Below, in pieces: positions 16,311 through 25,800 of a stretch of 62,064 nt of DNA. Source of the DNA: DATCMU01 sp036563245 (lineage in GTDB: Bacteria > Pseudomonadota > Alphaproteobacteria > Rhizobiales > Devosiaceae); NCBI GenBank assembly GCA_036563245.1, contig DATCMU010000043.1, positions 1 through 62,064 of the forward strand, given 5' to 3'. The notes beneath the pieces are model-generated. The model saw nothing but the letters and a program-made list of their open reading frames with translations. It made no database searches and was not told where the DNA came from. A program made the translations under genes and the position numbers. How positions within the stretch are numbered: position 1 is the first letter of the stretch; each line of letters begins with the position of its first letter.

Positions 16311-17183
16311 ATGACCGAAAAGCATATCGATGAAATCAGCGGCACGGAGACTACGGGTCACGTCTGGGACGGCATCCGCGAGCTCAATACGCCGCTGCCG
16401 CGCTGGTGGCTCTGGACCTTCTATGGAACGATCGTGTTCGCCATCGTGTGGACCGTCCTCTATCCGTCCTGGCCGCTGATCAACGGTCCGGTAAAGGGGC
16501 TGTTGGGCTACTCCACCCGCGCAACCCTCGACCAGAGCCTGCAGACCGCGAAGGCGGCCCAGTCCGTCTACCTGCAAAAGGTCGCGGCCACGGATGTCGG
16601 CGACATCCTCAAGGATGAGGAACTGATGCGCTTCGCCCAGGCGGGCGGTCAGTCCGCGTTCAAGGTCTACTGCACCCAATGCCACGGTTCGGGCGCCGCC
16701 GGCAGTGCCGGCTACCCCAATCTCAACGACGACGAGTGGCTCTGGGGCGGCACGATCGACGCCATCTACACCACGATCGCCCACGGCATTCGCTACGAGC
16801 AGGATCCCGACACGCGCGTCAGCGAAATGCCGGCATTCGGCGCCGACCAGATCCTGACCAGCGTCGAAATCCGTGACGTCGCCAACTACGTGGCAAGCCT
16901 GTCCAGCGATCCGTCCGCCGACCCGCAGCTTGCCGCCGCCGGTCAGCAGATCTTTGCCGACAACTGCGCCGCCTGCCACGGCGATCAGGGCCAGGGTATC
17001 CAGGACGTCGGGGCGCCCGCGCTCAACAACGCGATCTGGCTCTACAAGGGCGGCGTCGATGCCATCGTGGCACAGGTCACGCGTCCCCAGCACGGCGTGA
17101 TGCCGGCCTGGAGCGCCGCGCTTGGCGACACCACGGTCAAGGAACTGGCTGTCTACGTCTATTCGCTCGGCGGCGGCCAGTAG
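16311..17183 (+). CDS. ccoP: cbb3-type cytochrome c oxidase subunit III (CcoP), dihaem
   Basis: The product has 290 residues. An N-terminal domain with the conserved TTGHVWDGIRELNTPLPRWW is followed by a membrane helix (about 33-57) and two cytochrome c domains. The haem motifs are CTQCH (121-125) and CAACH (219-223), with axial Met in EMPAFG and VMPAWS. CcoP takes electrons from soluble cytochrome c and hands them to CcoO. It starts 1 bp after the ccoQ stop. A strong terminator closes the operon. Confidence 0.98.
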   Translation: MTEKHIDEISGTETTGHVWDGIRELNTPLPRWWLWTFYGTIVFAIVWTVLYPSWPLINGPVKGLLGYSTRATLDQSLQTAKAAQSVYLQKVAATDVGDILKDEELMRFAQAGGQSAFKVYCTQCHGSGAAGSAGYPNLNDDEWLWGGTIDAIYTTIAHGIRYEQDPDTRVSEMPAFGADQILTSVEIRDVANYVASLSSDPSADPQLAAAGQQIFADNCAACHGDQGQGIQDVGAPALNNAIWLYKGGVDAIVAQVTRPQHGVMPAWSAALGDTTVKELAVYVYSLGGGQ

Positions 17184-17221
17184 CCTCACAGGGCTCGCAG
17201 GGTATCCTCCCTGCATTACTG

Positions 17222-17250
17222 AGGGCCGCTCCCCCCGGGCGGCCCTTTTT
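17222..17250 (+). terminator. Rho-independent terminator of ccoNOQP
   Basis: GGGCCGC (17223-17229) and GCGGCCC (17239-17245) form a stem followed by TTTTT. Confidence 0.9.
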
Positions 17251-17285
17251 CATTTGCTGAGTGAGTGACCTGCAATCAGCGTTGT

Positions 17286-17774
17286 CTACTCGTTTTGCAG
17301 TGGCAGAGTCTTCACAAACGCAGCGATTCGATTTGCTTCGTGGTCGGTGAGGTCCACTGGAAGACTGATCTCGACTCTCAAGTTGGATCTTAGCTGGAAA
17401 GCATGCGCAAACATGCTGTCATCATCTTCGTCTTCTAAGGCCTGTCCCTGCCCCAATCGCGGAGTGCCTCTCACTTCGGCTCCATTCTTGGCTGCCTCTG
17501 CTAGGCTCTTGATTGAGTAGTGCCATTGGAGTCGCGATTCGGACCCTCTGCGGCCAACCAAGAAGGTCCCAATCCCGAGCTCGTCGAATTTCCGGAAAAC
17601 ACGAATGATTTCACCATATTCGTATCCAGTCCGGTCGGCTGCCACGCGAGCGGGCATTTCTCTTGAGTCCTTCTGGCGCCCGTCAAACCAATCAAAAATG
17701 CTATGGACGACCTCGTCATCCTTATAGAGCCTTTGAAGTTCATCCTCAATGGCTGTCCCAATCTGTTTATTCAT
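17286..17774 (-). CDS. Unknown protein, AT-rich gene between ccoP and fixG
   Basis: The product has 162 residues and no family I can name. The N-terminal half (AIEDELQRLYKDDEVVHSI, GYEYGEIIRVFRKFDELGIG) looks like a small helical or winged-helix fold. The C-terminal 35 residues end VEISLPVDLTDHEANRIAAFVKTLP, a tail I have seen on otherwise unrelated bacterial proteins. Gene and leader are clearly AT-richer than neighbours and the gene faces the opposite way, which suggests transfer into the gap between the cco terminator and the fixG Fnr box. AGGGAGA eight bases before the ATG and a TTGACT at 17832-17837 suggest its own promoter. Confidence 0.7.
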   Translation of the reverse strand: MNKQIGTAIEDELQRLYKDDEVVHSIFDWFDGRQKDSREMPARVAADRTGYEYGEIIRVFRKFDELGIGTFLVGRRGSESRLQWHYSIKSLAEAAKNGAEVRGTPRLGQGQALEDEDDDSMFAHAFQLRSNLRVEISLPVDLTDHEANRIAAFVKTLPLQNE

Positions 17775-17907
17775 CTTTAAATCTCCCTAATCGATGATAT
17801 ATTTGTTATACATACCATAAAAGATTTTAAGAGTCAATAGGGATCTTTAAAAGGGCTGGCGGCCAGACTCAAACAGAATTTGAGGCACTCACGGAGCCTT
17901 TTTTTGT

Positions 17908-17921
17908 TTGACCCAAATCAA
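17908..17921 (+). promoter_or_regulatory. Fnr/FixK box upstream of fixG
   Basis: TTGACCCAAATCAA fits TTGAY-N4-RTCAA. It stands 70 bp before the fixG start, a position compatible with activation of fixGHIS. Confidence 0.88.
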
Positions 17922-17991
17922 AGTCGGGCTGATTTCGGCATGCGAATAGGGTGAGGTTCCCGGTCCCGGTCCTTCAAAGGAGCCCCTTCGC

Positions 17992-19554
17992 ATGCTCGAT
18001 ACCCCGGAGCACAAAGTCCAGGAATTCGACGTCGAGGCGGTAAACGCGCCCGGTCGGCGCCAGCCCCTATACGCCGCGCGCAAGAAGGTGTTCCCCAAAC
18101 GGGCTTCGGGCAATTTCCGCCGCTTCAAGTGGCTGATCATGCTGATAACCCTCGGCATCTACTACCTGACCCCCTGGATTCGCTGGGACCGCGGACCCTT
18201 CGCTCCGGATCAGGCTGTGCTGGTCGATCTCGCCCACCGCCGGTTCTATTTCTTTTTCATCGAGATATGGCCGCAGGAATTCTACTACGTCGCCGGAATG
18301 CTGGTGATGGCTGGCGTCGGCCTGTTTCTCATCACCTCCACGGTGGGGCGCGCCTGGTGCGGCTATGCCTGTCCGCAGACCGTATGGGTCGACCTGTTCC
18401 TTGTCGTCGAGCGCGCCGTCGAGGGCGACCGCAACGCGCGCATCAAGCTCGACAGCGCACCCTGGTCAGGATCGAAACTGGCCAAGCGCGTGCTCAAGCA
18501 TGGCGCCTGGCTGCTGATCGGCATTGCCACCGGCGGCGCCTGGATCTTCTATTTCGCCGATGCCCCCACATTGCTGCAGGACGTGGTGACCCTGCAGGCC
18601 CCGGCCGTCGCCTATATCACCATCGGCATTCTGACCGCGACCACCTACACGTTTGGTGGGCTGATGCGCGAGCAGGTCTGCACCTACATGTGTCCCTGGC
18701 CGCGCATTCAGGCGGCCATGCTCGACGAGTTCTCGCTCACCGTCACCTACAATGACTGGCGCGGCGAACCGCGCTCCAAGCACGCAAAACGGGCCGCGGC
18801 CGAGGGCAAGGAGGTTGGCGATTGCGTCGACTGCAATGCCTGCGTCGTGGTCTGCCCCATGGGCATCGACATTCGTGACGGCCAGCAGCTCGAATGCATC
18901 ACCTGCGCCCTGTGCATCGACGCCTGCGACAGCGTCATGGACAAGCTGGGCAAGGAGCGCGGCCTGATCTCCTACACCACGCTCAACGACTACAACGCGA
19001 ACATGGCGCTCGCCATCGGTGGCGACACCGGACCGATCCACCCCGCCAATGTGCGCGACAGCGCGACCGGAAAGCTGGTCGACCGCATCCGCCATACCAC
19101 CTGGCGTTCCATCTTTCGGTTGCGCACGCTCTTGTATTTCACCGTCTGGGCCGGAATCGGACTTGCCATGCTGACCGCGCTGGCGCTGCGCAGCCCGCTC
19201 GAGATCAACGTGTTGCACGACCGCAACCCCCTCTACGTCATGCTCAAGGATGGCGCGATCCGCAATGGCTACGACGTCAAGATCCTCAACATGACGCCAC
19301 AGCCGCGCACCGTCACCCTGTCCATCGAGGGGCTGCCGGGGGCGGAAATGACCACCGCCGGTGCCGGCGACAATCCCGCCGAGACGCTGACTTTCGACCT
19401 CGAGCCCGACAAGGTCCTGCCGCTGCGCATCTATGTGCGGGCCATGCCTGAAAGTGTCGAGGGAATGGCGACGCCGTTCGCCTTCAGGATCGACAACATC
19501 GCCAATGACGAGCACGCCATCGCCCGGGTGAAGTTCGAGGCGCCGGCAAGATGA
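17992..19554 (+). CDS. fixG: Cytochrome c oxidase accessory protein CcoG/FixG
   Basis: The membrane iron-sulfur protein has 520 residues and about five helices. Two ferredoxin-type clusters are predicted from C278/C281/C284/C288 (CVDCNACVVVCP) and C302/C305/C308/C312. Further Cys pairs occur in AWCGYACPQ and QVCTYMCPW. CcoG reduces Cu(II) to Cu(I) for delivery to the cbb3 oxidase. An immunoglobulin-like C-terminal domain follows. AAAGGAG precedes the ATG. The stop overlaps fixH as ATGA, so the two are translationally coupled. Confidence 0.97.
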   Translation: MLDTPEHKVQEFDVEAVNAPGRRQPLYAARKKVFPKRASGNFRRFKWLIMLITLGIYYLTPWIRWDRGPFAPDQAVLVDLAHRRFYFFFIEIWPQEFYYVAGMLVMAGVGLFLITSTVGRAWCGYACPQTVWVDLFLVVERAVEGDRNARIKLDSAPWSGSKLAKRVLKHGAWLLIGIATGGAWIFYFADAPTLLQDVVTLQAPAVAYITIGILTATTYTFGGLMREQVCTYMCPWPRIQAAMLDEFSLTVTYNDWRGEPRSKHAKRAAAEGKEVGDCVDCNACVVVCPMGIDIRDGQQLECITCALCIDACDSVMDKLGKERGLISYTTLNDYNANMALAIGGDTGPIHPANVRDSATGKLVDRIRHTTWRSIFRLRTLLYFTVWAGIGLAMLTALALRSPLEINVLHDRNPLYVMLKDGAIRNGYDVKILNMTPQPRTVTLSIEGLPGAEMTTAGAGDNPAETLTFDLEPDKVLPLRIYVRAMPESVEGMATPFAFRIDNIANDEHAIARVKFEAPAR

Positions 19555-20072
19555 GGACTGAGACAATGCAGGACCAGACGGCCCCCGGCCGCCCCTTCAC
19601 CGGATGGCACATGCTGGCCATTATCGTGGCCTTCTTCGCGGTCATCATCGGGGTGAACCTGTGGATGGCCATCTCGGCGGCCCGCACATGGACCGGCCTT
19701 GAGGTCGAGAATTCCTATGTCGCCAGCCAGGAATTCAACGAGAAACTCAAGGTCGCCCATGCCCGCGACGCCGCGGGCTGGAAGGGTGGCCTCGCCTACG
19801 AGGGGGGCGCCCTTGTCTTCACGCTGAACGGTGCCGACGGGGCGCCGGTTGACGCCACCACCGTCGAGGTGGAGGTGCACCGCCCGATCGGTGTCGAGGG
19901 CGACCGCACGATCATCCTGCAACGCCGCCCCGATGGAACCTATGGCGCCCCGATCGCGCTCGATCCCGGCGTGTGGATCGCCGCCATTCGCGCCAGTCTT
20001 CCGGATGCGCCGGACTATGAGCACCATGCGCGTCTGGTGATCGGGGGTGCCATCGATCCGGGCAAGCACTGA
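19551..20072 (+). CDS. fixH: FixH family cbb3 oxidase assembly protein
   Basis: The product is 173 residues with one membrane helix near the start (GWHMLAIIVAFFAVIIGVNL) and a periplasmic beta-sandwich domain. The segment WGG-like GWKGGLAY and the second-gene position in fixGHIS fit FixH. It takes part in copper handling or assembly of the oxidase; the exact step is not settled for the family. ATG 19551 overlaps the fixG stop; an ATG at 19566 with GAGGACTGAG before it is an equal alternative. Confidence 0.93.
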   Translation: MRTETMQDQTAPGRPFTGWHMLAIIVAFFAVIIGVNLWMAISAARTWTGLEVENSYVASQEFNEKLKVAHARDAAGWKGGLAYEGGALVFTLNGADGAPVDATTVEVEVHRPIGVEGDRTIILQRRPDGTYGAPIALDPGVWIAAIRASLPDAPDYEHHARLVIGGAIDPGKH

Positions 20073-20125
20073 ACCCGGTAGTGCTTGCGAAGTGCAAGAG
20101 CGAGGAATAAGGAACCTCAGAAGAG

Positions 20126-22399
20126 ATGAGTTGCTGCGCGCCGGGCGCCGAGGCCGCCGCCGAACTGGCGGCCACGCCGAGTCCCGAAACCGATGACGAG
20201 ACATTGCTGGCATCGAGCCGCGCGCTCGAGGATGGGTTGCTGCAACTCGAACTGGCGGTTCCCGACGTGCATTGCGCCGCCTGCATGTCCACGCTTGAAT
20301 CCGCGCTTGGCCGGCTCGACATGGTCGACACTGCGCGTGTCAATCTCTCCACCAAGCGTGTGCGGATCGCCTATCGGCCCGGCAGCGGGCGCCCATCCGA
20401 CCTGACACGGGCGATCACGGGCACCGGCTATCGCACCTTCCTGCTCGACCCGGAGGCCGAGGCGGCCACCGACAGGAGTTTCTCCGAACTTTTGCGCGCA
20501 CTGGCGGTCTCGGGCTTTGCCGCAGCCAATATCATGCTGTTTTCGGTGTCGATCTGGTCCGGCGCCGACCCCGTTACCCGTGACCTCTTTCACTGGATCT
20601 CGGCCCTGATCGCCCTGCCCGCCATCGGCTATGCCGGACGTCCGTTCTTCCGTTCGGCCTTTCGCGCGCTGCGCCATGGCGTGCTCAACATGGATGTGCC
20701 CATCTCGCTTGGCGTGCTGCTGGCTGCCGGCCTGAGCCTTTATGAGACGCTGGTTCATGGCGAGAATGCCTATTTCGATGCCTCGGTCAGCCTGCTGTTC
20801 TTCCTGCTGATCGGGCGTACGCTCGACCACATGATGCGCGAGAAGGCGCGAAGTGCGGTGCGCAACCTCGCCAGGCTCGCGCCGGGCAGCGCCATCGTGG
20901 TGCATGAGGACGGCCACCGCGAACACGTTCCGATCCGCGAGATCGCCCCCGGCATGATCATCGAATTGCCCGCCGGCGAACGCGTGCCGGTCGATGCAAC
21001 CGTGATCGGCGGGCAGAGCGAAGTGGACCTGTCGCTGGTGACCGGCGAATCGGTGCCCGAGCCGGTCGCGCCCGGCAGCGCTCTCTTGTCCGGCGCGATC
21101 AATATCTCCGGCGTCCTCACCCTCAGGGCGACCAGGCCAGCCGCCGATTCCTTTCTTGCGCGCATGATCTCGCTGATGGAAGCGGCGGAGGGGTCCCGGG
21201 CCGGGTACAAGCGGCTTGCGGATCGCGCGGCCGCCATCTACGCGCCGGCGGTGCATATCCTCGCGCTGGCCACTTTCGCTGGCTGGCTGATCGTGACCGG
21301 CGGCTGGCATGATGCCATCGTCAATGCCGTCGCCGTCCTGATCATAACCTGCCCGTGCGCACTGGCCCTCGCGGTGCCGATCGTGCACGTGGTCGCCGCC
21401 GGGAGATTGTTCGAACGCGGCGTGATGATGCGCGATGGCGCGGCGCTCGAGCGGCTGGCCGATGTGGATCGCGTGGTCTTCGACAAGACCGGGACACTGA
21501 CCGAGGGCCGTCCGGTCTTCTCGGGCCAGATGTTCGGCGACCCCGCGATGCGCGAACGCGCCGCTATTCTTGCCGCGGTCAGCCGCCATCCCTTTTCCCG
21601 GGCGCTGGTCGCCGCCAGCGGCCCGGTGCCGCAGGTTCCGGGCGAGTTCCGCGAGGAGCCCGGCCATGGCATCGAGGCCAGGCTGGGCGACGGCGTCTGG
21701 AGGCTCGGGCGGGCCGAATGGTGCGGCGCGGTCGACACACAAGGATCGGCCAGCGCGGTCTGGCTCAGCCGCGATGGCGTGCCCGTTGCCGCTTTCGGTT
21801 TCGATGACGCGCCGAGGCCGGATGCCGCCGCAGCCATTGCCGAACTCGCGCGGATGGGCAAACCGGTGACGCTCCTGTCCGGCGACCGCCCGGCGCCTGT
21901 TGCCGACCTCGCCCGCCGGCTCGGCATCGCCGACTTTGCCGCGGGCCTCACCCCGGCCGGGAAACTGGAGCGCCTGCAGGATTACGCGGCGCGCGGCGAA
22001 CGCGTTCTCATGGTCGGCGACGGGATCAACGACGCGCCCGCCCTGCGGGCCGCACATGTCTCCATGGCGCCTTCGACCGCCGCCGACGTGGGACGCAATG
22101 CGGCCGACTTCATCTTCACCCGCGATTCGCTTCTCACCGTCGTCGAGGCGATGAGGCTTGCCCGTCGCGCAGCGAGCGCGGTCAGGGAGAATTTCGCCCT
22201 CGCGCTCATCTACAATGTCATTGCCGTACCGCTCGCGGTCACCGGGCACGTTACGCCATTGATCGCCGCGCTGGCGATGAGTTCGTCCTCCATTCTGGTC
22301 ACGCTCAATGCGCTCAAGCTCAGGCTCGGCGACACCTTGCCCGCCTCCGCCGGGCAGAAGGCCGGGCGCGCGGTGCAGACCATGGCGGCAGCCGAATGA
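20126..22399 (+). CDS. fixI: Copper-transporting P-type ATPase (FixI/CcoI)
   Basis: The product has 757 residues. An N-terminal heavy-metal domain carries CAAC (50-53) and is preceded by an extra Cys pair in MSCCAPG. Membrane helices follow, then the actuator VTGES, the metal-channel CPCALAL, the phosphorylation site DKTGTLTEG, HPFSRAL (the HP motif of heavy-metal ATPases) and the hinge GDGINDAPAL. CcoI exports Cu(I) needed to build the CuB centre of CcoN. The stop overlaps fixS by four bases. Confidence 0.97.
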   Translation: MSCCAPGAEAAAELAATPSPETDDETLLASSRALEDGLLQLELAVPDVHCAACMSTLESALGRLDMVDTARVNLSTKRVRIAYRPGSGRPSDLTRAITGTGYRTFLLDPEAEAATDRSFSELLRALAVSGFAAANIMLFSVSIWSGADPVTRDLFHWISALIALPAIGYAGRPFFRSAFRALRHGVLNMDVPISLGVLLAAGLSLYETLVHGENAYFDASVSLLFFLLIGRTLDHMMREKARSAVRNLARLAPGSAIVVHEDGHREHVPIREIAPGMIIELPAGERVPVDATVIGGQSEVDLSLVTGESVPEPVAPGSALLSGAINISGVLTLRATRPAADSFLARMISLMEAAEGSRAGYKRLADRAAAIYAPAVHILALATFAGWLIVTGGWHDAIVNAVAVLIITCPCALALAVPIVHVVAAGRLFERGVMMRDGAALERLADVDRVVFDKTGTLTEGRPVFSGQMFGDPAMRERAAILAAVSRHPFSRALVAASGPVPQVPGEFREEPGHGIEARLGDGVWRLGRAEWCGAVDTQGSASAVWLSRDGVPVAAFGFDDAPRPDAAAAIAELARMGKPVTLLSGDRPAPVADLARRLGIADFAAGLTPAGKLERLQDYAARGERVLMVGDGINDAPALRAAHVSMAPSTAADVGRNAADFIFTRDSLLTVVEAMRLARRAASAVRENFALALIYNVIAVPLAVTGHVTPLIAALAMSSSSILVTLNALKLRLGDTLPASAGQKAGRAVQTMAAAE

Positions 22400-22587
22400 G
22401 CGGGCTGGTCTTTCTCATACCCATTGCCCTGTTCATGGGCGCGCTTGGTCTTGGGGCCTTTCTTTGGTCACTCAAGTCCGGCCAGTATGACGACCTCGAG
22501 GGCGCCGCCCACCGCATCTTCGAGCAAGAAGATGCGCCCAAGGACGGCGGGAAGGAAAAGGCAGAGACACATGACCGCAAAGCTTGA
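22396..22587 (+). CDS. fixS: cbb3 oxidase maturation protein CcoS/FixS
   Basis: The 63-residue protein has one N-terminal membrane helix (LVFLIPIALFMGALGLGAFLWSL), then the family hallmark SGQYDDLEGAAHRIF and a charged tail. Last gene of fixGHIS, starting inside the fixI stop (ATGA). It is required for cofactor insertion into the oxidase. Its last 17 bases overlap the next gene. Confidence 0.95.
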   Translation: MSGLVFLIPIALFMGALGLGAFLWSLKSGQYDDLEGAAHRIFEQEDAPKDGGKEKAETHDRKA

Positions 22588-22861
22588 GGGCAATGCCCTG
22601 AAATCCGCCCTTGCCACGGTGCCGGGCTGGACGCTCGATGAAAGCGGCGCAGCGATTTCGCGCCAGGAAAAGTTCGGCGACTTCTCCGAGGCCTTCGCCT
22701 TCATGACCAAGGTCGCCATTCTTGCCGAAAAGCTCGACCACCACCCGGACTGGTCGAACAGCTACAACAAGGTCTCGATCACGCTGTCGACGCATTCGGC
22801 CGGCGGATTGACCGAGAAGGATATTGCGCTGGCCCGCGAGATCGACGACCTGCTGGGCTGA
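22571..22861 (+). CDS. phhB: 4a-hydroxytetrahydrobiopterin dehydratase (pterin carbinolamine dehydratase)
   Basis: The 96-residue protein matches the PCD/DCoH family in length and motif: AFAFMTKVAILAEKLDHHPDWSN holds the catalytic E-K-x2-HHP pattern, with THSAGGLTEKDIALA near the end. It dehydrates the pterin carbinolamine to recycle the cofactor of aromatic amino acid hydroxylases. The ATG overlaps fixS by 17 bp, so it is probably translated from the tail of the fix operon, an odd setting for this enzyme. It converges with dnaE2 across 9 bp. Confidence 0.93.
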   Translation: MTAKLEGNALKSALATVPGWTLDESGAAISRQEKFGDFSEAFAFMTKVAILAEKLDHHPDWSNSYNKVSITLSTHSAGGLTEKDIALAREIDDLLG

Positions 22862-22870
22862 ACCACTCCA

Positions 22871-25800
22871 TCAGTGAAAGTTTCGGCCCTTGGGGAGCGC
22901 CGCCCGGGCGCGCCTTGCGGCTTCGGTTTGCGCCGCCTCGGCCTTGGCGAGAACCGGATTGCGATGTGTCTGGCGCCCCTCGTCGGCCCGCGCCAGCGCC
23001 CCCGCCCCCAGGTCCCCGCCATCGGCGAGCCGCAGCAGGTCCGGCGTCATGTCGGTGAGCTGGCGCGCCACAACGTGGATCACCAGCCCTTCCTTTTGCA
23101 GCACGCCCTTGACCGACAATAGCCGCGACCCAAGCACCACGCGCCGGTTCGCCTCGAACACCCTGGGCCAGACGATGACATTGGCCACCCCGGTCTCGTC
23201 CTCGAGTGTGGCGAAGATCACCCCGCTCGCCGTGCCCGGGCGCTGGCGCACCAGCACCAGCCCGGCCACCTCGACCGGCGCGCCATCGCGCTGGTGGCGC
23301 AACTCGTCGGCGGCAAGAATGCGCCGTCGCCCCAGTTCCTCGCGCAAGAAACTCACCGGATGCGCCTTCAGCGACAGGCTGAGACTGCGATAGTCGTGGA
23401 TCACCTGCTCGCCTGGCGGCATGGGCGGCAGGTCCGCATCCGGCTCGTCACGCGCAGAGGGCGGACCGGATCCGGCGAACAGGGGAAGCGTCTCCGCCCC
23501 GTCCGTGCCCATCAGCCCCCTGACCGCCCAGAGCGCCGCCCGCCGGTCGAGCCCGATGGAGCGGAACGCGTCGGCCTCGGCCAGCCGGGCCAGCACCGCC
23601 GGCCCCAGCCCCGTACGCAGCCAGACGTCGCGCACCGAATCGTAGCCCCTGCCGCGCCGCGCCACGATCAGCGCCGCATCGTCGGCCTTCAGTCCCTTGA
23701 TTCGGCTCAGCCCCAGCCGCACCGCCTTGTCCGAATGGATATCGGCATGCATCTCGATATGCCGCGCCCAGAGCCGGGTTGCCGCCTCCGGTCCGGGCTC
23801 GAGCGCATTCTCGGCATCGGAAAGATTGATATCGACGTCGCGCACCTCCACCCCGTGCTCGCGTGCATCGCGCACGATCTGGGCCGGGGCGTAAAAGCCC
23901 ATGGGCTGGGAGTTGAGCAAGGCCGCCGCGAACACGTCCGGATAATGGCACTTGAGCCAGGCCGAGACATAGACCAGCAGCGCGAACGACGCCGCGTGGC
24001 TTTCGGGAAAGCCGTATTCGCCGAACCCCTCGATCTGCGAGAAGCATCGTTCGGCGAAGTCCTTGGTGTAGCCGCGCTCCAGCATGCCCGAGATCATCTT
24101 CTGACGAAAATTGCCGATGGTGCCGTTGCGCCGGAAAGTGGCCATGGCGCGCCTCAGCCTGTCGGCCTCCGAGGGGGTGAAACCGCCCGCAACGATGGCG
24201 ATCTTCATCGCCTGCTCCTGGAACAGGGGCACGCCCAGCGTCTTGGAGAGCACCCGTTCGAGGTCCTTGGAGGGGTAGGTCACCGTCTCCTTGCCCTGCC
24301 GGCGCCGGAGATAGGGATGCACCATGTCGCCCTGGATCGGCCCGGGCCTGACGATCGCCACCTCGATCACGAGGTCGTAGAACGTCTCCGGCTTCAGCCG
24401 TGGCAGCATGGACATCTGCGCCCGGCTTTCGATCTGGAACACCCCGACCGTGTCGGCGCGCTGGATCATCCGGTAGGTCGGCGTGTCGTATTGCGGTACC
24501 GAGGCAAGGGTCAGCCGCTCCCCGTAGTGGAGCGCCAGAAGGTCGAAGGCGCGCCGGATGCAGGTGAGCATCCCCAGCGCCAGCACGTCCACCTTGAGGA
24601 TACCGAGCGCATCGAGGTCGTCCTTGTCCCATTCCACCACGGTACGGTCTTGCATCGCCGCATTGGAGATCGGCACCAGGTGGTCGAGCCGCCCGCGGGT
24701 AATCACGAACCCGCCCACATGCTGGGAGAGATGGCGGGGAAAGCCGATCAGTTCGCGCACCAGTTTGAGCACCAGCGACAGGGTATGGTCGGTGGGATCG
24801 ATCCCCAGTTCACGGATGCGGTCTTCCTTCACCCCCTTGTCGTGCCAGCCCCAGGACAGCCCGTTGAGCGCCTCGATCATGTCGGCGGACAGCCCGAACA
24901 CCTTGCCGATCTCCCGAACCGCGCCCTTGGTGCGATAGGTGACCACGGTCGCCGCCAGTCCGGCGCGCTCCCGCCCGTAGCGCTGATAGATATACTGGAT
25001 GACCTCCTCGCGCCGTTCATGCTCGAAATCCACGTCGATATCGGGTGGCTCGTTGCGTTCGGTGGAGATGAACCGCTCGAACAGCAGATCGACCAGCATC
25101 GGGTCGACCTCGGTCACCCCCAGGCAGAAGCAGACCGCCGAATTGGCCGCCGAACCGCGCCCCTGGCAAAGAATGCCCCGTTCCTCGCGCGCAAAGCGCA
25201 CCAGGTCGTGCACGGTGAGGAAATAGGGGGCGTATTTCAGCTCGCCGATCAGTGCCAGTTCGTGCCGGATACCGGTAACGACCCGTTCGGGAACCCCTTG
25301 CGGATAGCGCCTTTTCGCCCCCGCCCAGGTCAACCGCTCGAGGGTCTGTTGCGCCGTCTCGCCATTGCCGATGGTTTCCTCGGGATATTCGTAACGCAGG
25401 TCGTCGAGCGAGAACGCGATGCGCGAAACAAGAACCTGTGTCTGGGCGATGGCCTGGCGATGCTCGCGGAACAGCCGCGCCATTTCCTGCGGCGGCTTGA
25501 GATGACGCTCGGCATTCTTTTCCAGCCGCCGGCCGGCCTGAAAGATCGTCAGATGCTCGCGGATGCAGGTGATCGCATCCTGCAGCGGCCGGCGTTCGGG
25601 CGCGTGATAGAGCACGTCGTTGACCGCAAGAAGCGATACCCCTGCCTGCCGCGCCAGATCGGCGAGACGGCTGAGCCGCGCCCGGTCGCCCCCCTGGTAA
25701 AGGCAGTTGGCCGCCAGCCACAGGCCGTCCCCCGCAATCGGCTTGAGAGCGCAAAGCGTTGCCAGAAGGGTTTGCGGATCGGCCTCGTCCGGCATCGCCA

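Noticed and set aside
20117..22249. 710-codon open frame antisense to fixI
   Set aside because: A mirror of a conserved P-type ATPase gene, with low-complexity translation.
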